Source: Oceanospirillum maris DSM 6286 (GTDB lineage Bacteria; Pseudomonadota; Gammaproteobacteria; Pseudomonadales; Halomonadaceae). From it: 64,000 bases of DNA. Below the pieces are notes generated by a model. That model saw only the letters and a program-made list of their open reading frames with translations. It was not told the origin of the DNA and ran no database searches. A program made the position numbers and the translations under genes. The stretch spans positions 150,118 to 214,117 of the forward strand of contig NZ_AUGW01000008.1 in NCBI RefSeq assembly GCF_000422865.1, read 5' to 3'. Position 1 is the first letter of the stretch. Every line of letters begins with the position of its first letter. Below are positions 57,063-64,000 of this stretch, one piece after another.

Positions 57063-58004
57063 ATGTCCTCAGATAATCATTCCCCAAGTAGTAAGGCACA
57101 AGACGCTCGATTTGCAGACTTCCCGACCATTGAACATTTTGTTGGCCAAACCCCCTTAGTGCGCTTACAGCGTTTGGTACTGGATAACGGTTCTGTGGTT
57201 TTAGCTAAGCTAGAAGGTAACAACCCTGCCGGTTCTGTAAAAGATCGGCCTGCGTTAAGCATGATAAATCTTGCTGAAGGTCGCGGAGATATTAAAGCAG
57301 GGGATACATTAATTGAGGCAACCAGCGGCAATACGGGTATTGCCCTAGCGATGGCAGCGGCGATTAAAGGTTATAAAATGATCTTGATCATGCCCGATAA
57401 TATGAGTGAAGAGCGCAAGGCGTCGATGGCCGCTTATGGTGCTGAATTAGTAACCGTAAGCAAAGAAGCTGGTATGGAAGCCGCCCGTGACTTAGCACTT
57501 CAGATGCAGGCGGATGGTAAAGGTGTTGTCTTAAATCAATTTGGTAATATGGATAATCCAGAAGCTCATTACCGCACCACTGGGCCAGAAATTTGGCAAC
57601 AGACTTTCGGTAAGGTTACACACTTTGTTAGCGCGATGGGAACCACAGGAACGATTATGGGGGTATCTCGTTATTTGAAAGAGCAGAACCCTAATGTGCA
57701 AATTGTAGGGCTTCAGCCCAGTGAAGGAGCCAGTATTCCAGGTATTCGCCGTTGGACAAAGGAATATCTACCAACCATTTTTGAAGCGCAGCGTGTGGAT
57801 CATATTATCGATATTGATCAAGCTTTGGCTGAAAATACAATGAAAGCCTTGGCCCGTGAAGAAGGTATTTTTGCCGGTGTATCCTCCGGTGGCGCAATAG
57901 CTGGAGCGATTCAAATAGCTAGGCAGAACCCTCAGTCGGTTGTGGTTGCGATTATCTGTGATCGCGGTGATCGCTACCTTTCTACTGGTGTTTTTAGCAT
58001 TTAA
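57063..58004 (+). CDS. cysM: CysM-type cysteine synthase B
   Basis: PLP enzyme making cysteine from O-acetylserine and sulfide (or S-sulfocysteine with thiosulfate). The 313-aa sequence has the PLP lysine motif NNPAGSVKDRPAL, the substrate loop EATSGNTGIALAMAA, SAMGTTGTIMG for PLP phosphate, and SSGGAIAGA. NNPAGSVKDR indicates the CysM branch rather than CysK. A short N-terminal extension precedes FPTIEHFVGQTPLVRL. Located between gacS and rlmD, the same order as in Pseudomonas and Marinobacter. Confidence 0.94.
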   Translation: MSSDNHSPSSKAQDARFADFPTIEHFVGQTPLVRLQRLVLDNGSVVLAKLEGNNPAGSVKDRPALSMINLAEGRGDIKAGDTLIEATSGNTGIALAMAAAIKGYKMILIMPDNMSEERKASMAAYGAELVTVSKEAGMEAARDLALQMQADGKGVVLNQFGNMDNPEAHYRTTGPEIWQQTFGKVTHFVSAMGTTGTIMGVSRYLKEQNPNVQIVGLQPSEGASIPGIRRWTKEYLPTIFEAQRVDHIIDIDQALAENTMKALAREEGIFAGVSSGGAIAGAIQIARQNPQSVVVAIICDRGDRYLSTGVFSI

Positions 58005-58040
58005 GCACATGTTTGTTCTGAGAGGAGCACATGCTTGTTC
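58004..58040 (+). repeat. Direct repeat at the cysM stop codon
   Basis: AGCACATGTTTGTTC (58004-58018, starting on the last base of the stop codon) and AGCACATGCTTGTTC (58026-58040) differ at one base and are 22 bp apart. Confidence 0.75.
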
Positions 58041-58136
58041 GCAGATAAGTACTCGCCGTCTTTGATGGCGAGACATTAGATTTTTCGTGGTGACTGGACA
58101 AGTGGAGATTAGACGCTATCATCTGCGGCCATTAAA

Positions 58137-58164
58137 CTGATCTTTTTTAAGATCAGCCTTTTTA
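58137..58164 (+). terminator. Terminator downstream of cysM
   Basis: 8-bp stem CTGATCTT / AAGATCAG with a TTTT loop followed by CCTTTTTAA, ahead of rlmD. Confidence 0.75.
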
Positions 58165-58236
58165 AGACCAAACCCCCTTGCCATGCACGGCAGGTTTGGC
58201 CGTTGCAGCATCAATAGCATCATTAAAGGGGGCTAC

Positions 58237-59640
58237 GTGCCTGAGCTTGTGTTTGAATCTGTGCCTGAACCGATGTCGAAAGCTGTATCTGAACTTCTTA
58301 TTGAGCGCCAAGGTCATGATGGCCGTGGTATTGCCCACAACAAGGGTAAAACAATATTTGTTGAAGGTGCTCTAGCCGGAGAAACTGTCAGCGCCAGGAT
58401 CACAAAAAGCCATCGTCGTTTTGATGATGCCATTTGCCAATCTATTTTAACGCCAAGCCCTGACCGTATTGAGCCAAGCTGCGAGTATTATGATCGGTGT
58501 GGCGGTTGCGGCCTGCAGCATTTATCCATAATGCGCCAACGTGATGTAAAGCGTGATGCTCTGGTGGATCAATTAGAGCGACTAGGCCGCTTGAGTGATA
58601 TACCGCTACAAGAAGCGCTGACCGGCGATGAGTGGGGGTATCGTCGCAAAGCACGCCTTGGTGTGAAATGGAACCGTAAAGACGAGCTGATTATTGGTTT
58701 TCGTGAAAAAGGATCAGCTCACCTTGTGGCCTTAACGCACTGTGCGGTTTTGCATCCCGAGCTTTCAGCCTTGTTGCCTTCGCTTTATGAGCTTATTCCA
58801 GTATTGGAATCGCGTAAAACCATAGGGCACCTTGAACTGGCATACAGTGATCAAGGATGCGCTCTTGTTGTGCGTCACCTGAAAGGGCTTTCTCATAATG
58901 ATCAGTTAGCGTGGTTAACATGGGCTGAGGCGCATCATGTTCAGCTATATTGGCAGCAAGGTGAGGCTGATTCTTTGGTCTACGCTGAATGGCAAGATGG
59001 TAAAGTGATTCGCCGAGATGGGCTAGAAATTCAACCACTAAGCTATCAGTTAAATGGCTTAGAGCTTGCTTTTTTACCGAATGACTTTGTTCAAGTGAAC
59101 CCTGATATTAATCAGAAAATGGTTCAACAGGCTTTGGAATGGTTACAACCTAAAGCCGGTGATGTAGTACTTGATCTGTTTGCAGGCTTTGGTAATTTCA
59201 GTCTGCCATTAGCGCAAAAAGTGTCTTCGGTTACGGGGGTTGAAGGTGAACAAAACCTTGTTGAGCGCGCCCGCAGTAATGCCAAGTTAAATGGCATGGA
59301 AAATGCTTTTTTTGAAGTGGCTGATTTAAGTGAGCCATTTAAAGGCCTTCCTTGGGCAAAGACTCGTTATAATGTCGTACTGCTTGACCCTCCAAGAACT
59401 GGTGCACAAAAAATCTGTGAACAGATCGCTGTTTTTGGTGCTAAGCGAGTACTGTATGTGTCCTGCAATCCTTCTACCTTAGCGCGAGATACCGCTATTT
59501 TAGCAGAGCAAGGGTACCAGCTCGTGAAAGCAGGTATTATGGATATGTTTCCACAGACGACTCATGTTGAATCGATGGCGCTTTTTGAGCGTCGTAATAA
59601 AAAAAGTAGTCGTCAGAAAAAATTAGGCTTTAAAAAGTAA
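58237..59640 (+). CDS. rlmD: RlmD (RumA), 23S rRNA (uracil-1939-C5)-methyltransferase
   Basis: Methylates U1939 of 23S rRNA using SAM and carries an Fe-S cluster. An N-terminal TRAM domain includes ERQGHDGRGIAHNKGKTIFV. The iron-sulfur cysteines are in PSCEYYDRCGGCGLQHL plus a later Cys in LTHCAVLHP. The SAM fold has DLFAGFGNFSLPLA, and the catalytic Cys is in VLYVSCNPSTLARD. I prefer GTG 58237 (467 aa) because AAAGGGGG lies just before it and the family starts close to the TRAM domain. The frame is also open from ATG 58183 (485 aa). Followed by relA, as in E. coli and Pseudomonas. Confidence 0.93.
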   Translation: MPELVFESVPEPMSKAVSELLIERQGHDGRGIAHNKGKTIFVEGALAGETVSARITKSHRRFDDAICQSILTPSPDRIEPSCEYYDRCGGCGLQHLSIMRQRDVKRDALVDQLERLGRLSDIPLQEALTGDEWGYRRKARLGVKWNRKDELIIGFREKGSAHLVALTHCAVLHPELSALLPSLYELIPVLESRKTIGHLELAYSDQGCALVVRHLKGLSHNDQLAWLTWAEAHHVQLYWQQGEADSLVYAEWQDGKVIRRDGLEIQPLSYQLNGLELAFLPNDFVQVNPDINQKMVQQALEWLQPKAGDVVLDLFAGFGNFSLPLAQKVSSVTGVEGEQNLVERARSNAKLNGMENAFFEVADLSEPFKGLPWAKTRYNVVLLDPPRTGAQKICEQIAVFGAKRVLYVSCNPSTLARDTAILAEQGYQLVKAGIMDMFPQTTHVESMALFERRNKKSSRQKKLGFKK

Positions 59641-59731
59641 GCGAAGCCTCTTTCATTAAAAAAAGGGTGCAGTCGGCAGGATGCCTGCGTGAATACACCA
59701 TAATAAGAAACTGAACTTAACAGGCAGAGAC

Positions 59732-62017
59732 ATGGTTAAAGTACGCGAAGATCAACCGTTAAATTCAGATGGTACCGTTAATATTCAGAACTGGCTGCAG
59801 CGCCTTCAGGAAGATGTAACGTTGCAGCACCCTGAGCGAGTACTGGCCGCCTGTGAATTGGCTCGCCAGGCGCAACGGGATGCCAGAGTGGAAGAAAATA
59901 TCTGGATTACAAAAGGTTCAAGATGCTTCCGTACAGGCCTTGAGATGGCCGATATTCTCGGCGAACTGCAGATGGACGAAGACTCTCTGATCGCTGCTAT
60001 TTTGTACCGTGCGGTGCGAGAAGAGCATATCAGTATCGGTCTTGTCGAAGAGACGTTTGGCGACACGGTTTTCAAACTGATCAACGGTGTTATCGAGATG
60101 GCGGCTATTAGCCATATACAGCGGCCATCAGATGGCGTTGTTTTTGGTCAAGAGAATAAAAGTCAGCTCGAAAATTTGCGCAAGATGTTAGTCGCCATGA
60201 TCGATGATGTACGGGTCGCTTTGATCAAGCTTGCAGAGCGTACCTGTGCGATTCGAGATGCTAAAAATGCCCCACGGGATAAGCGGTTGCGCGTCGCCCG
60301 TGAAGTGTTTGAAATTTACGCTCCCCTAGCCCATCGCCTAGGTATTGGTTATATCAAATGGGAGCTAGAAGACCTTTCATTTCGCTACCTAGAAGAAGAG
60401 CAGTATAAGAATATTGCTCGTCTACTTGCTGAAAAGCGCCTAGATCGTACGGAATATATTGAGACCGTTATTAGCCTGCTAAAAGAAAAGCTGGCGGATG
60501 AAGGTGTTAAAGATGCTCAAGTTAATGGCCGTGCGAAGCATATTTATAGCATCTGGCGAAAAATGAAGCGCAAGAACATCGAGTTTTCAGAAGTTTATGA
60601 TGTGCGGGCGGTTCGTATTTTGGTGCCGACCATTAAAGACTGCTACACCGCTTTAGGTATTATTCACAGTCTTTGGCATCATATCCCTCGGGAATTTGAC
60701 GATTATATTGCTACGCCAAAAGAGAACGGCTATCAGTCTTTGCATACCGCTGTTGTCGGTGCGGAAGGTAAGGTGCTGGAGGTACAAATTCGTACCACAT
60801 CCATGCATGAAGAGGCAGAGCTGGGCGTTTGTGCCCATTGGCTGTACAAAGGTACAGACACGAATAAAACCAGTGACAGCTACGAAGAGAAAATTTCATG
60901 GTTGCGCCAAGTGCTAGAGTGGCATGAGGAGGTTGGCGATGCGAATAGCCTGCGTGAAGAGCTGCGCAGTGATGTAGCGCCGGATCGTATCTATATCTTT
61001 ACGCCCGACGGCCATGTGGTCGACCTACCTCATGACGCTACCCCTGTCGACTTCGCTTATCGAGTGCATACCGAAGTAGGCCACCGTTGTCGTGGTGCTA
61101 AAGTAAATAGCCGTATTGTGCCATTAACCTATCGCTTAAAAACTGGCGATCAGGTAGAGATTTTAACCTCAGAGAATACTCGCCCAAGTCGAGACTGGTT
61201 AAATCCTGCTTTAGGTTATGCGTTAACCTCTCGGACACGGGCAAAAATCCAGAGCTGGTTTAAGCTACAAGACCGTGATCAGAATATTATTGAAGGACGT
61301 CAGTTACTTGAGAAAGAATTCAAACAACTTGGTTTAAGCGGCTTAGATCTACCGACACTGGCTAAAGAAGTAAATTATCAAAACGAAGAGGATATGTACG
61401 CTGCCTTAGGGGCTGGGGATCTTCGTACAGGTCAGGTGTTAAATGTTGCACAAAATTTATTTGGTGAAACAGATGACGAAGAGCAGCTAGAGAAATTTCT
61501 GCTGCATCGCCGCTATCCTAGTAATCCAAAACATAGCTCTTCCAGCTCAAGCGATGACATCATGATTCATGGTGTGGGTAACTTAATGACTCAAATGGCT
61601 AAATGTTGTCATCCCGTACCTGGCGACGATATTGTGGGCTATATCACCATTGGCCGTGGTGTTTCAATACACCGTCAAGACTGTGCGAATGCGCTTCAGC
61701 TTAAAACAGAGGATCCCAACCGAATGATCAATGTGGAGTGGGGGGCACGTACCAACCAAATGTATTCGGTCGATATTCGTGTTCGTGCTTGGGATCGTTC
61801 AGGCTTGTTACGGGATATTATGTCGGTACTGGCCAATGATAAAGTTAATGTTCAATCGGTGAATACATTGACCGATAAACAAGATAATCAGGCAAATATC
61901 CTGATTACCTTAGAAGTAGATGGCCTACAGGTTTTAGGGCGTATTTTAAACCGTATTGAGCAACTGCCTAATATTTTGGATGTACAGCGTTTTCAGGAAA
62001 AGAAAAAACTGGTGTAA
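59732..62017 (+). CDS. relA: RelA, ribosome-associated (p)ppGpp synthetase I
   Basis: Makes (p)ppGpp from GTP or GDP when uncharged tRNA occupies the ribosome, driving the stringent response. The 761-aa protein has a degenerate HD-like hydrolase region at about 30-190. The synthetase domain contains EVYDVRAVRILVPTIKDCY and EFDDYIATPKENGYQSLHTA, the EFDDYI form typical of RelA. A TGS domain (DRIYIFTPDGHVVDLPHDA), a zinc/helical region with KCCHPVPGDDIVGYI and a C-terminal ACT domain follow. Located between rlmD and mazG as in E. coli. The true hydrolase SpoT is not in the window. Confidence 0.96.
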   Translation: MVKVREDQPLNSDGTVNIQNWLQRLQEDVTLQHPERVLAACELARQAQRDARVEENIWITKGSRCFRTGLEMADILGELQMDEDSLIAAILYRAVREEHISIGLVEETFGDTVFKLINGVIEMAAISHIQRPSDGVVFGQENKSQLENLRKMLVAMIDDVRVALIKLAERTCAIRDAKNAPRDKRLRVAREVFEIYAPLAHRLGIGYIKWELEDLSFRYLEEEQYKNIARLLAEKRLDRTEYIETVISLLKEKLADEGVKDAQVNGRAKHIYSIWRKMKRKNIEFSEVYDVRAVRILVPTIKDCYTALGIIHSLWHHIPREFDDYIATPKENGYQSLHTAVVGAEGKVLEVQIRTTSMHEEAELGVCAHWLYKGTDTNKTSDSYEEKISWLRQVLEWHEEVGDANSLREELRSDVAPDRIYIFTPDGHVVDLPHDATPVDFAYRVHTEVGHRCRGAKVNSRIVPLTYRLKTGDQVEILTSENTRPSRDWLNPALGYALTSRTRAKIQSWFKLQDRDQNIIEGRQLLEKEFKQLGLSGLDLPTLAKEVNYQNEEDMYAALGAGDLRTGQVLNVAQNLFGETDDEEQLEKFLLHRRYPSNPKHSSSSSSDDIMIHGVGNLMTQMAKCCHPVPGDDIVGYITIGRGVSIHRQDCANALQLKTEDPNRMINVEWGARTNQMYSVDIRVRAWDRSGLLRDIMSVLANDKVNVQSVNTLTDKQDNQANILITLEVDGLQVLGRILNRIEQLPNILDVQRFQEKKKLV

Positions 62018-62087
62018 TTCCCTTAAGAAAATAAACGATATTGAGAGCGTTAATATCGTTACGTGAATAACGCCTTTTAACGTTGAG

Positions 62088-62110
62088 CGCCCGCAAATCG
62101 CGGGCGTTTT
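62088..62110 (+). terminator. relA terminator
   Basis: 7-bp all-GC stem CGCCCGC / GCGGGCG with a 5-nt loop followed by TTTTGC, about 70 bp after the relA stop. mazG begins 42 bp later with an independent start. Confidence 0.88.
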
Positions 62111-62152
62111 GCTTTGTTTTTTTATTGGCTTTTATTGGACGTCAGTATCATC

Positions 62153-63055
62153 ATGAATAACGAGACAGCTATAAACAATTCTGCAAAAAAATCGACCGAT
62201 ACCCCCTCAGGTGGTGCTCAGTATAGCGTGCAGGATTTAACCTATCTGATGGCCCGCCTCAGAGATCCTGAAACCGGCTGTCCTTGGGATAAAGAACAAA
62301 CTTTCGCAACGATTGTGCCCCACACCTTAGAAGAAGCCTATGAGGTTGCAGATACCATAGAGCGTAAAGATTGGCCGCATCTCAAAGAAGAGTTAGGCGA
62401 TCTGTTGTTTCAAGTAATCTACTACAGCCAGATGGCCAGTGAGTCCGGCTGGTTTGATCTGGGGGATGTAATTGACGGCTTGATTGAAAAGATGGTGCGC
62501 CGCCACCCCCATGTTTTTGTCGATGGACAACTCTATTCCAATCAAACATCAGTAGCCTCAATCGCTAAAGTAAGCACTCAAGATGTGAGTCAGCGTTGGG
62601 ATGAGATTAAAGCAGAAGAAAAAAACAGTACCGGAGATCCCTATGATCAACCTTCTATTTTAGCGGATATTCCCCTTGGTTTTCCTGCGTTAACCCGAGC
62701 GGCAAAGATTCAGAAAAAAGCCTCAAAGGTTGGTTTTGATTGGCCGGATATACAGGGAGTATTAGACAAAATCCGTGAAGAACTTGAAGAGGTAGAAGAA
62801 GAGGTTGCAGCTGATAATCTACCCAATGCTCAAAAAGAGTTTGGTGACCTACTCTTTGCCGTAACCAACCTTAGCCGGTATCTGAAAAAAGACCCTGAAA
62901 GCGCCTTAAGAGGTACGAATCAGAAATTTGAGTATCGGTTTCAATATATTGAACGGCAGTTACAGCAAGCAGGTTTAACCTTTGATGATGTCAGCTTGGA
63001 ACAAATGGATGGTTGGTGGGATGAGGCCAAGGCTCTTGAGAAAAGAGGCTCTTGA
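62153..63055 (+). CDS. mazG: MazG, nucleoside triphosphate pyrophosphohydrolase
   Basis: Hydrolyses NTPs to NMP and pyrophosphate, sanitising nucleotides and, in E. coli, lowering (p)ppGpp effects. Two MazG domains are visible: LMARLRDPETGCPWDKEQTF with EEAYEVADTIERKDWPHLKE, then IREELEEVEEEVAADNLPNA with QKEFGDLLFAVTNLSR and GTNQKFEYRF. I start at ATG 62153 (300 aa); the frame is open from 62114 but that would place the start near the relA terminator. It is slightly longer than the E. coli protein (263), with a Ser/Thr-rich head of about 25 residues. Its 3' end is tandemly repeated downstream. Confidence 0.94.
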   Translation: MNNETAINNSAKKSTDTPSGGAQYSVQDLTYLMARLRDPETGCPWDKEQTFATIVPHTLEEAYEVADTIERKDWPHLKEELGDLLFQVIYYSQMASESGWFDLGDVIDGLIEKMVRRHPHVFVDGQLYSNQTSVASIAKVSTQDVSQRWDEIKAEEKNSTGDPYDQPSILADIPLGFPALTRAAKIQKKASKVGFDWPDIQGVLDKIREELEEVEEEVAADNLPNAQKEFGDLLFAVTNLSRYLKKDPESALRGTNQKFEYRFQYIERQLQQAGLTFDDVSLEQMDGWWDEAKALEKRGS

Positions 63056-63094
63056 GAAAAGAGGTTCTTGAGAAAAGAGGCTCTTGAGAAAAAC
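63031..63094 (+). repeat. 16-bp tandem repeats overlapping the mazG stop codon
   Basis: Four units of GGCTCTTGAGAAAAGA (63031-63046, 63047-63062), GGTTCTTGAGAAAAGA (63063-63078) and GGCTCTTGAGAAAAAC (63079-63094). The first unit is mazG coding sequence; the stop codon TGA lies in the second. The duplications extend from the gene end into the gap before ppc. Confidence 0.93.
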
Positions 63095-63259
63095 AGGCAT
63101 AACAGAGAAGAGCACCTCAAGGCTGATATTTTTCAGAAGATTTGGCAAAAAAAGTAGTGAAGGCTTTACAAAAAAATTGATAGTGCTTATTACTTGAGTC
63201 TAGATCGGCTGACATTGCATTTCGTGAGTCGAATTATCGAGACATCATGGAGGTAACCC

Positions 63260-63677
63260 GTGAACCAGTTACATGAGTCGTTACGTGATAATGTGCGTGA
63301 ATTGGGTGACTATTTGGGGCAGACTATCAGCCACCATTTAGGCGATGATTTTTTAGAAAAAATTGAAACGATTCGCCATCTTGCTAAAGCGGATCGGGTT
63401 GGAGATCATTCAGATAGCAGTCTGCAGGACTACCTAAGCAATTTATCCGACGATGAGCTACTACCTGTAGCCCGAGCCTTTAACCAGTTTCTTAATTTAG
63501 CCAATATCGCCGAGCAACATTATCGCGCTCGGTATCGTAAAACAGAAGACTATCAGCCCCAAGAACAGCAATCGATCGTGACTCTGTTCAGCCATCTTGC
63601 AACGCAAAATATTCCGCCTGATGAGATTTGGCAAACCGTTACCAATATGCGTATTGATCTCGTCATGACCGCACACC
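63260..63677 (+). pseudogene. ppc: ppc (PEP carboxylase) 5' fragment, disrupted by an insertion sequence
   Basis: PEP carboxylase makes oxaloacetate from PEP and bicarbonate to refill the citric-acid cycle. A strong GGAGG precedes GTG 63260. The frame reads MNQLHESLRDNVRELGDYLG and continues as the family's helical N-terminus (LSDDELLPVARAFNQFLNLA). It reaches LVMTAH at residues 134-139, where family members continue TAHPTE with the catalytic His. Here the codon after His139 is CGA and the frame runs into the insertion sequence, ending at a stop at 63689-63691 (143 codons in all). About 740 residues of the usual protein (roughly 880 aa) are missing from this copy. The 3' half should lie beyond the element, outside the window. 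Confidence 0.9.
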
Positions 63678-64000
63678 GAGGGTGTTCATAGTTCTGTGTC
63701 ACCCATTGCTTACAGATCTACGTAACCGTCGATCCGTCCTTCGAAGTGGATGCTCAGCTGCGATAGCGTCAGATTCCAGTTTTGCACCGGATGCGTCCAC
63801 TTTTCTGATGCTTTTAACATACCGGCGTACAGCAGTTTGAGCAACGCGTTTTCATTGGCGAAGCCTCCCTTGGTCTTGGTCAGTTTGCGGAACTGGCGGT
63901 GTACTGCCTCAACCGCATTGGTCGTGTAAATCGCTTTGCGCACCTGCTCTGGGTACTTGAAGTAAACGGCCAGATTCTCCCATTTACTCCGCCACGATTT
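63678..64000 (-). mobile_element. IS256-family insertion sequence, end inserted in ppc (element continues past the window)
   Basis: The end of the element starts at about 63678, where the ppc reading frame loses its TAHPTE motif. The first bases (GAGGGTGTTCATAGTTCTGT) are presumably the terminal inverted repeat, but the other end is out of the window so it cannot be compared. The transposase gene stops 32 bp inside this end. IS256-family elements usually duplicate 8-9 bp of target; the last bases before the junction, CCGCACACC, would be the left copy if so. The boundary is accurate to a few bases only. Confidence 0.85.
63710..64000 (-). CDS. IS256-family (Mutator-type) transposase, C-terminal part
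   Basis: Cut-and-paste DDE transposase. The C-terminal 97 residues are in the window, reading from the window edge KSWRSKWENLAVYFKYPEQV, followed by KAIYTTNAVEAVHRQFRKLT and TKGGFANENALLKLLY and ending FEGRIDGYVDL. The YPxxxRxxIYTTNAxE pattern with the downstream catalytic-Glu region is diagnostic of the family. The internal GTG at 63943 is not a real start; the frame simply continues off the window. Nothing shows whether the transposase is intact upstream. Confidence 0.9.
   Translation of the reverse strand, partial: KSWRSKWENLAVYFKYPEQVRKAIYTTNAVEAVHRQFRKLTKTKGGFANENALLKLLYAGMLKASEKWTHPVQNWNLTLSQLSIHFEGRIDGYVDL

Overview
This 64 kb window reads as a chromosomal backbone segment of a marine gammaproteobacterium, most likely in or near the Oceanospirillaceae (Neptuniibacter/Amphritea/Marinomonas type). 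The basis is gene content and gene order (accCB-aroQ; the gyrA-serC-pheA-hisC-tyrA/aroA-cmk-rpsA supraoperon; rpoE-rseABC-degP-lepA-lepB-rnc-era-recO-pdxJ-acpS; gacS/cysM/rlmD/relA/mazG) and moderate GC content. Genus is inference only. I see no rRNA, tRNA or CRISPR.

Layout. 1-5.2 kb: accC (cut by the window edge), accB and aroQ on the minus strand, a lone DsbD alpha-domain protein, a DUF2333 membrane protein and a small Rossmann-fold protein. 5.3-9.6 kb: a thiolase plus acyl-CoA ligase operon divergent from an AraC-type regulator, with 17-bp direct repeats between them. 9.6-13.6 kb: a small acidic protein, a CDF metal transporter, a PlsC-like acyltransferase and rdgC. 13.6-15.8 kb: a chemoreceptor preceded by four PhoB half-sites at exact 11-bp spacing. 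16-27.3 kb: the mixed-function supraoperon (DNA gyrase, Ser/aromatic/His synthesis, CMP kinase, ribosomal protein S1), including a TyrA-AroA fusion. 27.5-31.6 kb: an NHL-propeller protein, a small charged protein and a Cache-domain chemoreceptor. 31.6-40.6 kb: trmJ, groESL with a sigma-32-type promoter, fxsA, an SDR reductase, a ComEA-like protein, pyrF, lapBA-ihfB and sdhE-ygfX. 40.7-47.3 kb: nadB and the rpoE envelope-stress operon with its periplasmic protease. 47.5-53.8 kb: lepA, lepB, rnc, era, recO, pdxJ, acpS. 53.8-63.1 kb: gacS, cysM, rlmD, relA, mazG. 63.2-64 kb: ppc (PEP carboxylase), broken by an IS256-family element immediately after the codon for its catalytic histidine.

The most notable observations are: (1) the Pho box ahead of a CtpL-like chemoreceptor, suggesting phosphate-starvation-controlled chemotaxis; (2) ppc disrupted by an insertion sequence; (3) degenerate short tandem duplications that begin at or overlap the stop codons of five unrelated genes (the 91-aa gene at 9679, ihfB, nadB, cysM, mazG), plus a 12-bp repeat array running into the pyrF promoter; (4) dispersal and re-orientation of the usual rpsA-ihfB-lapAB-pyrF block; (5) a DsbD reduced to its N-terminal domain; (6) an NHL-protein/chemoreceptor cluster of unknown function. 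Most of the rest is well-conserved housekeeping sequence.
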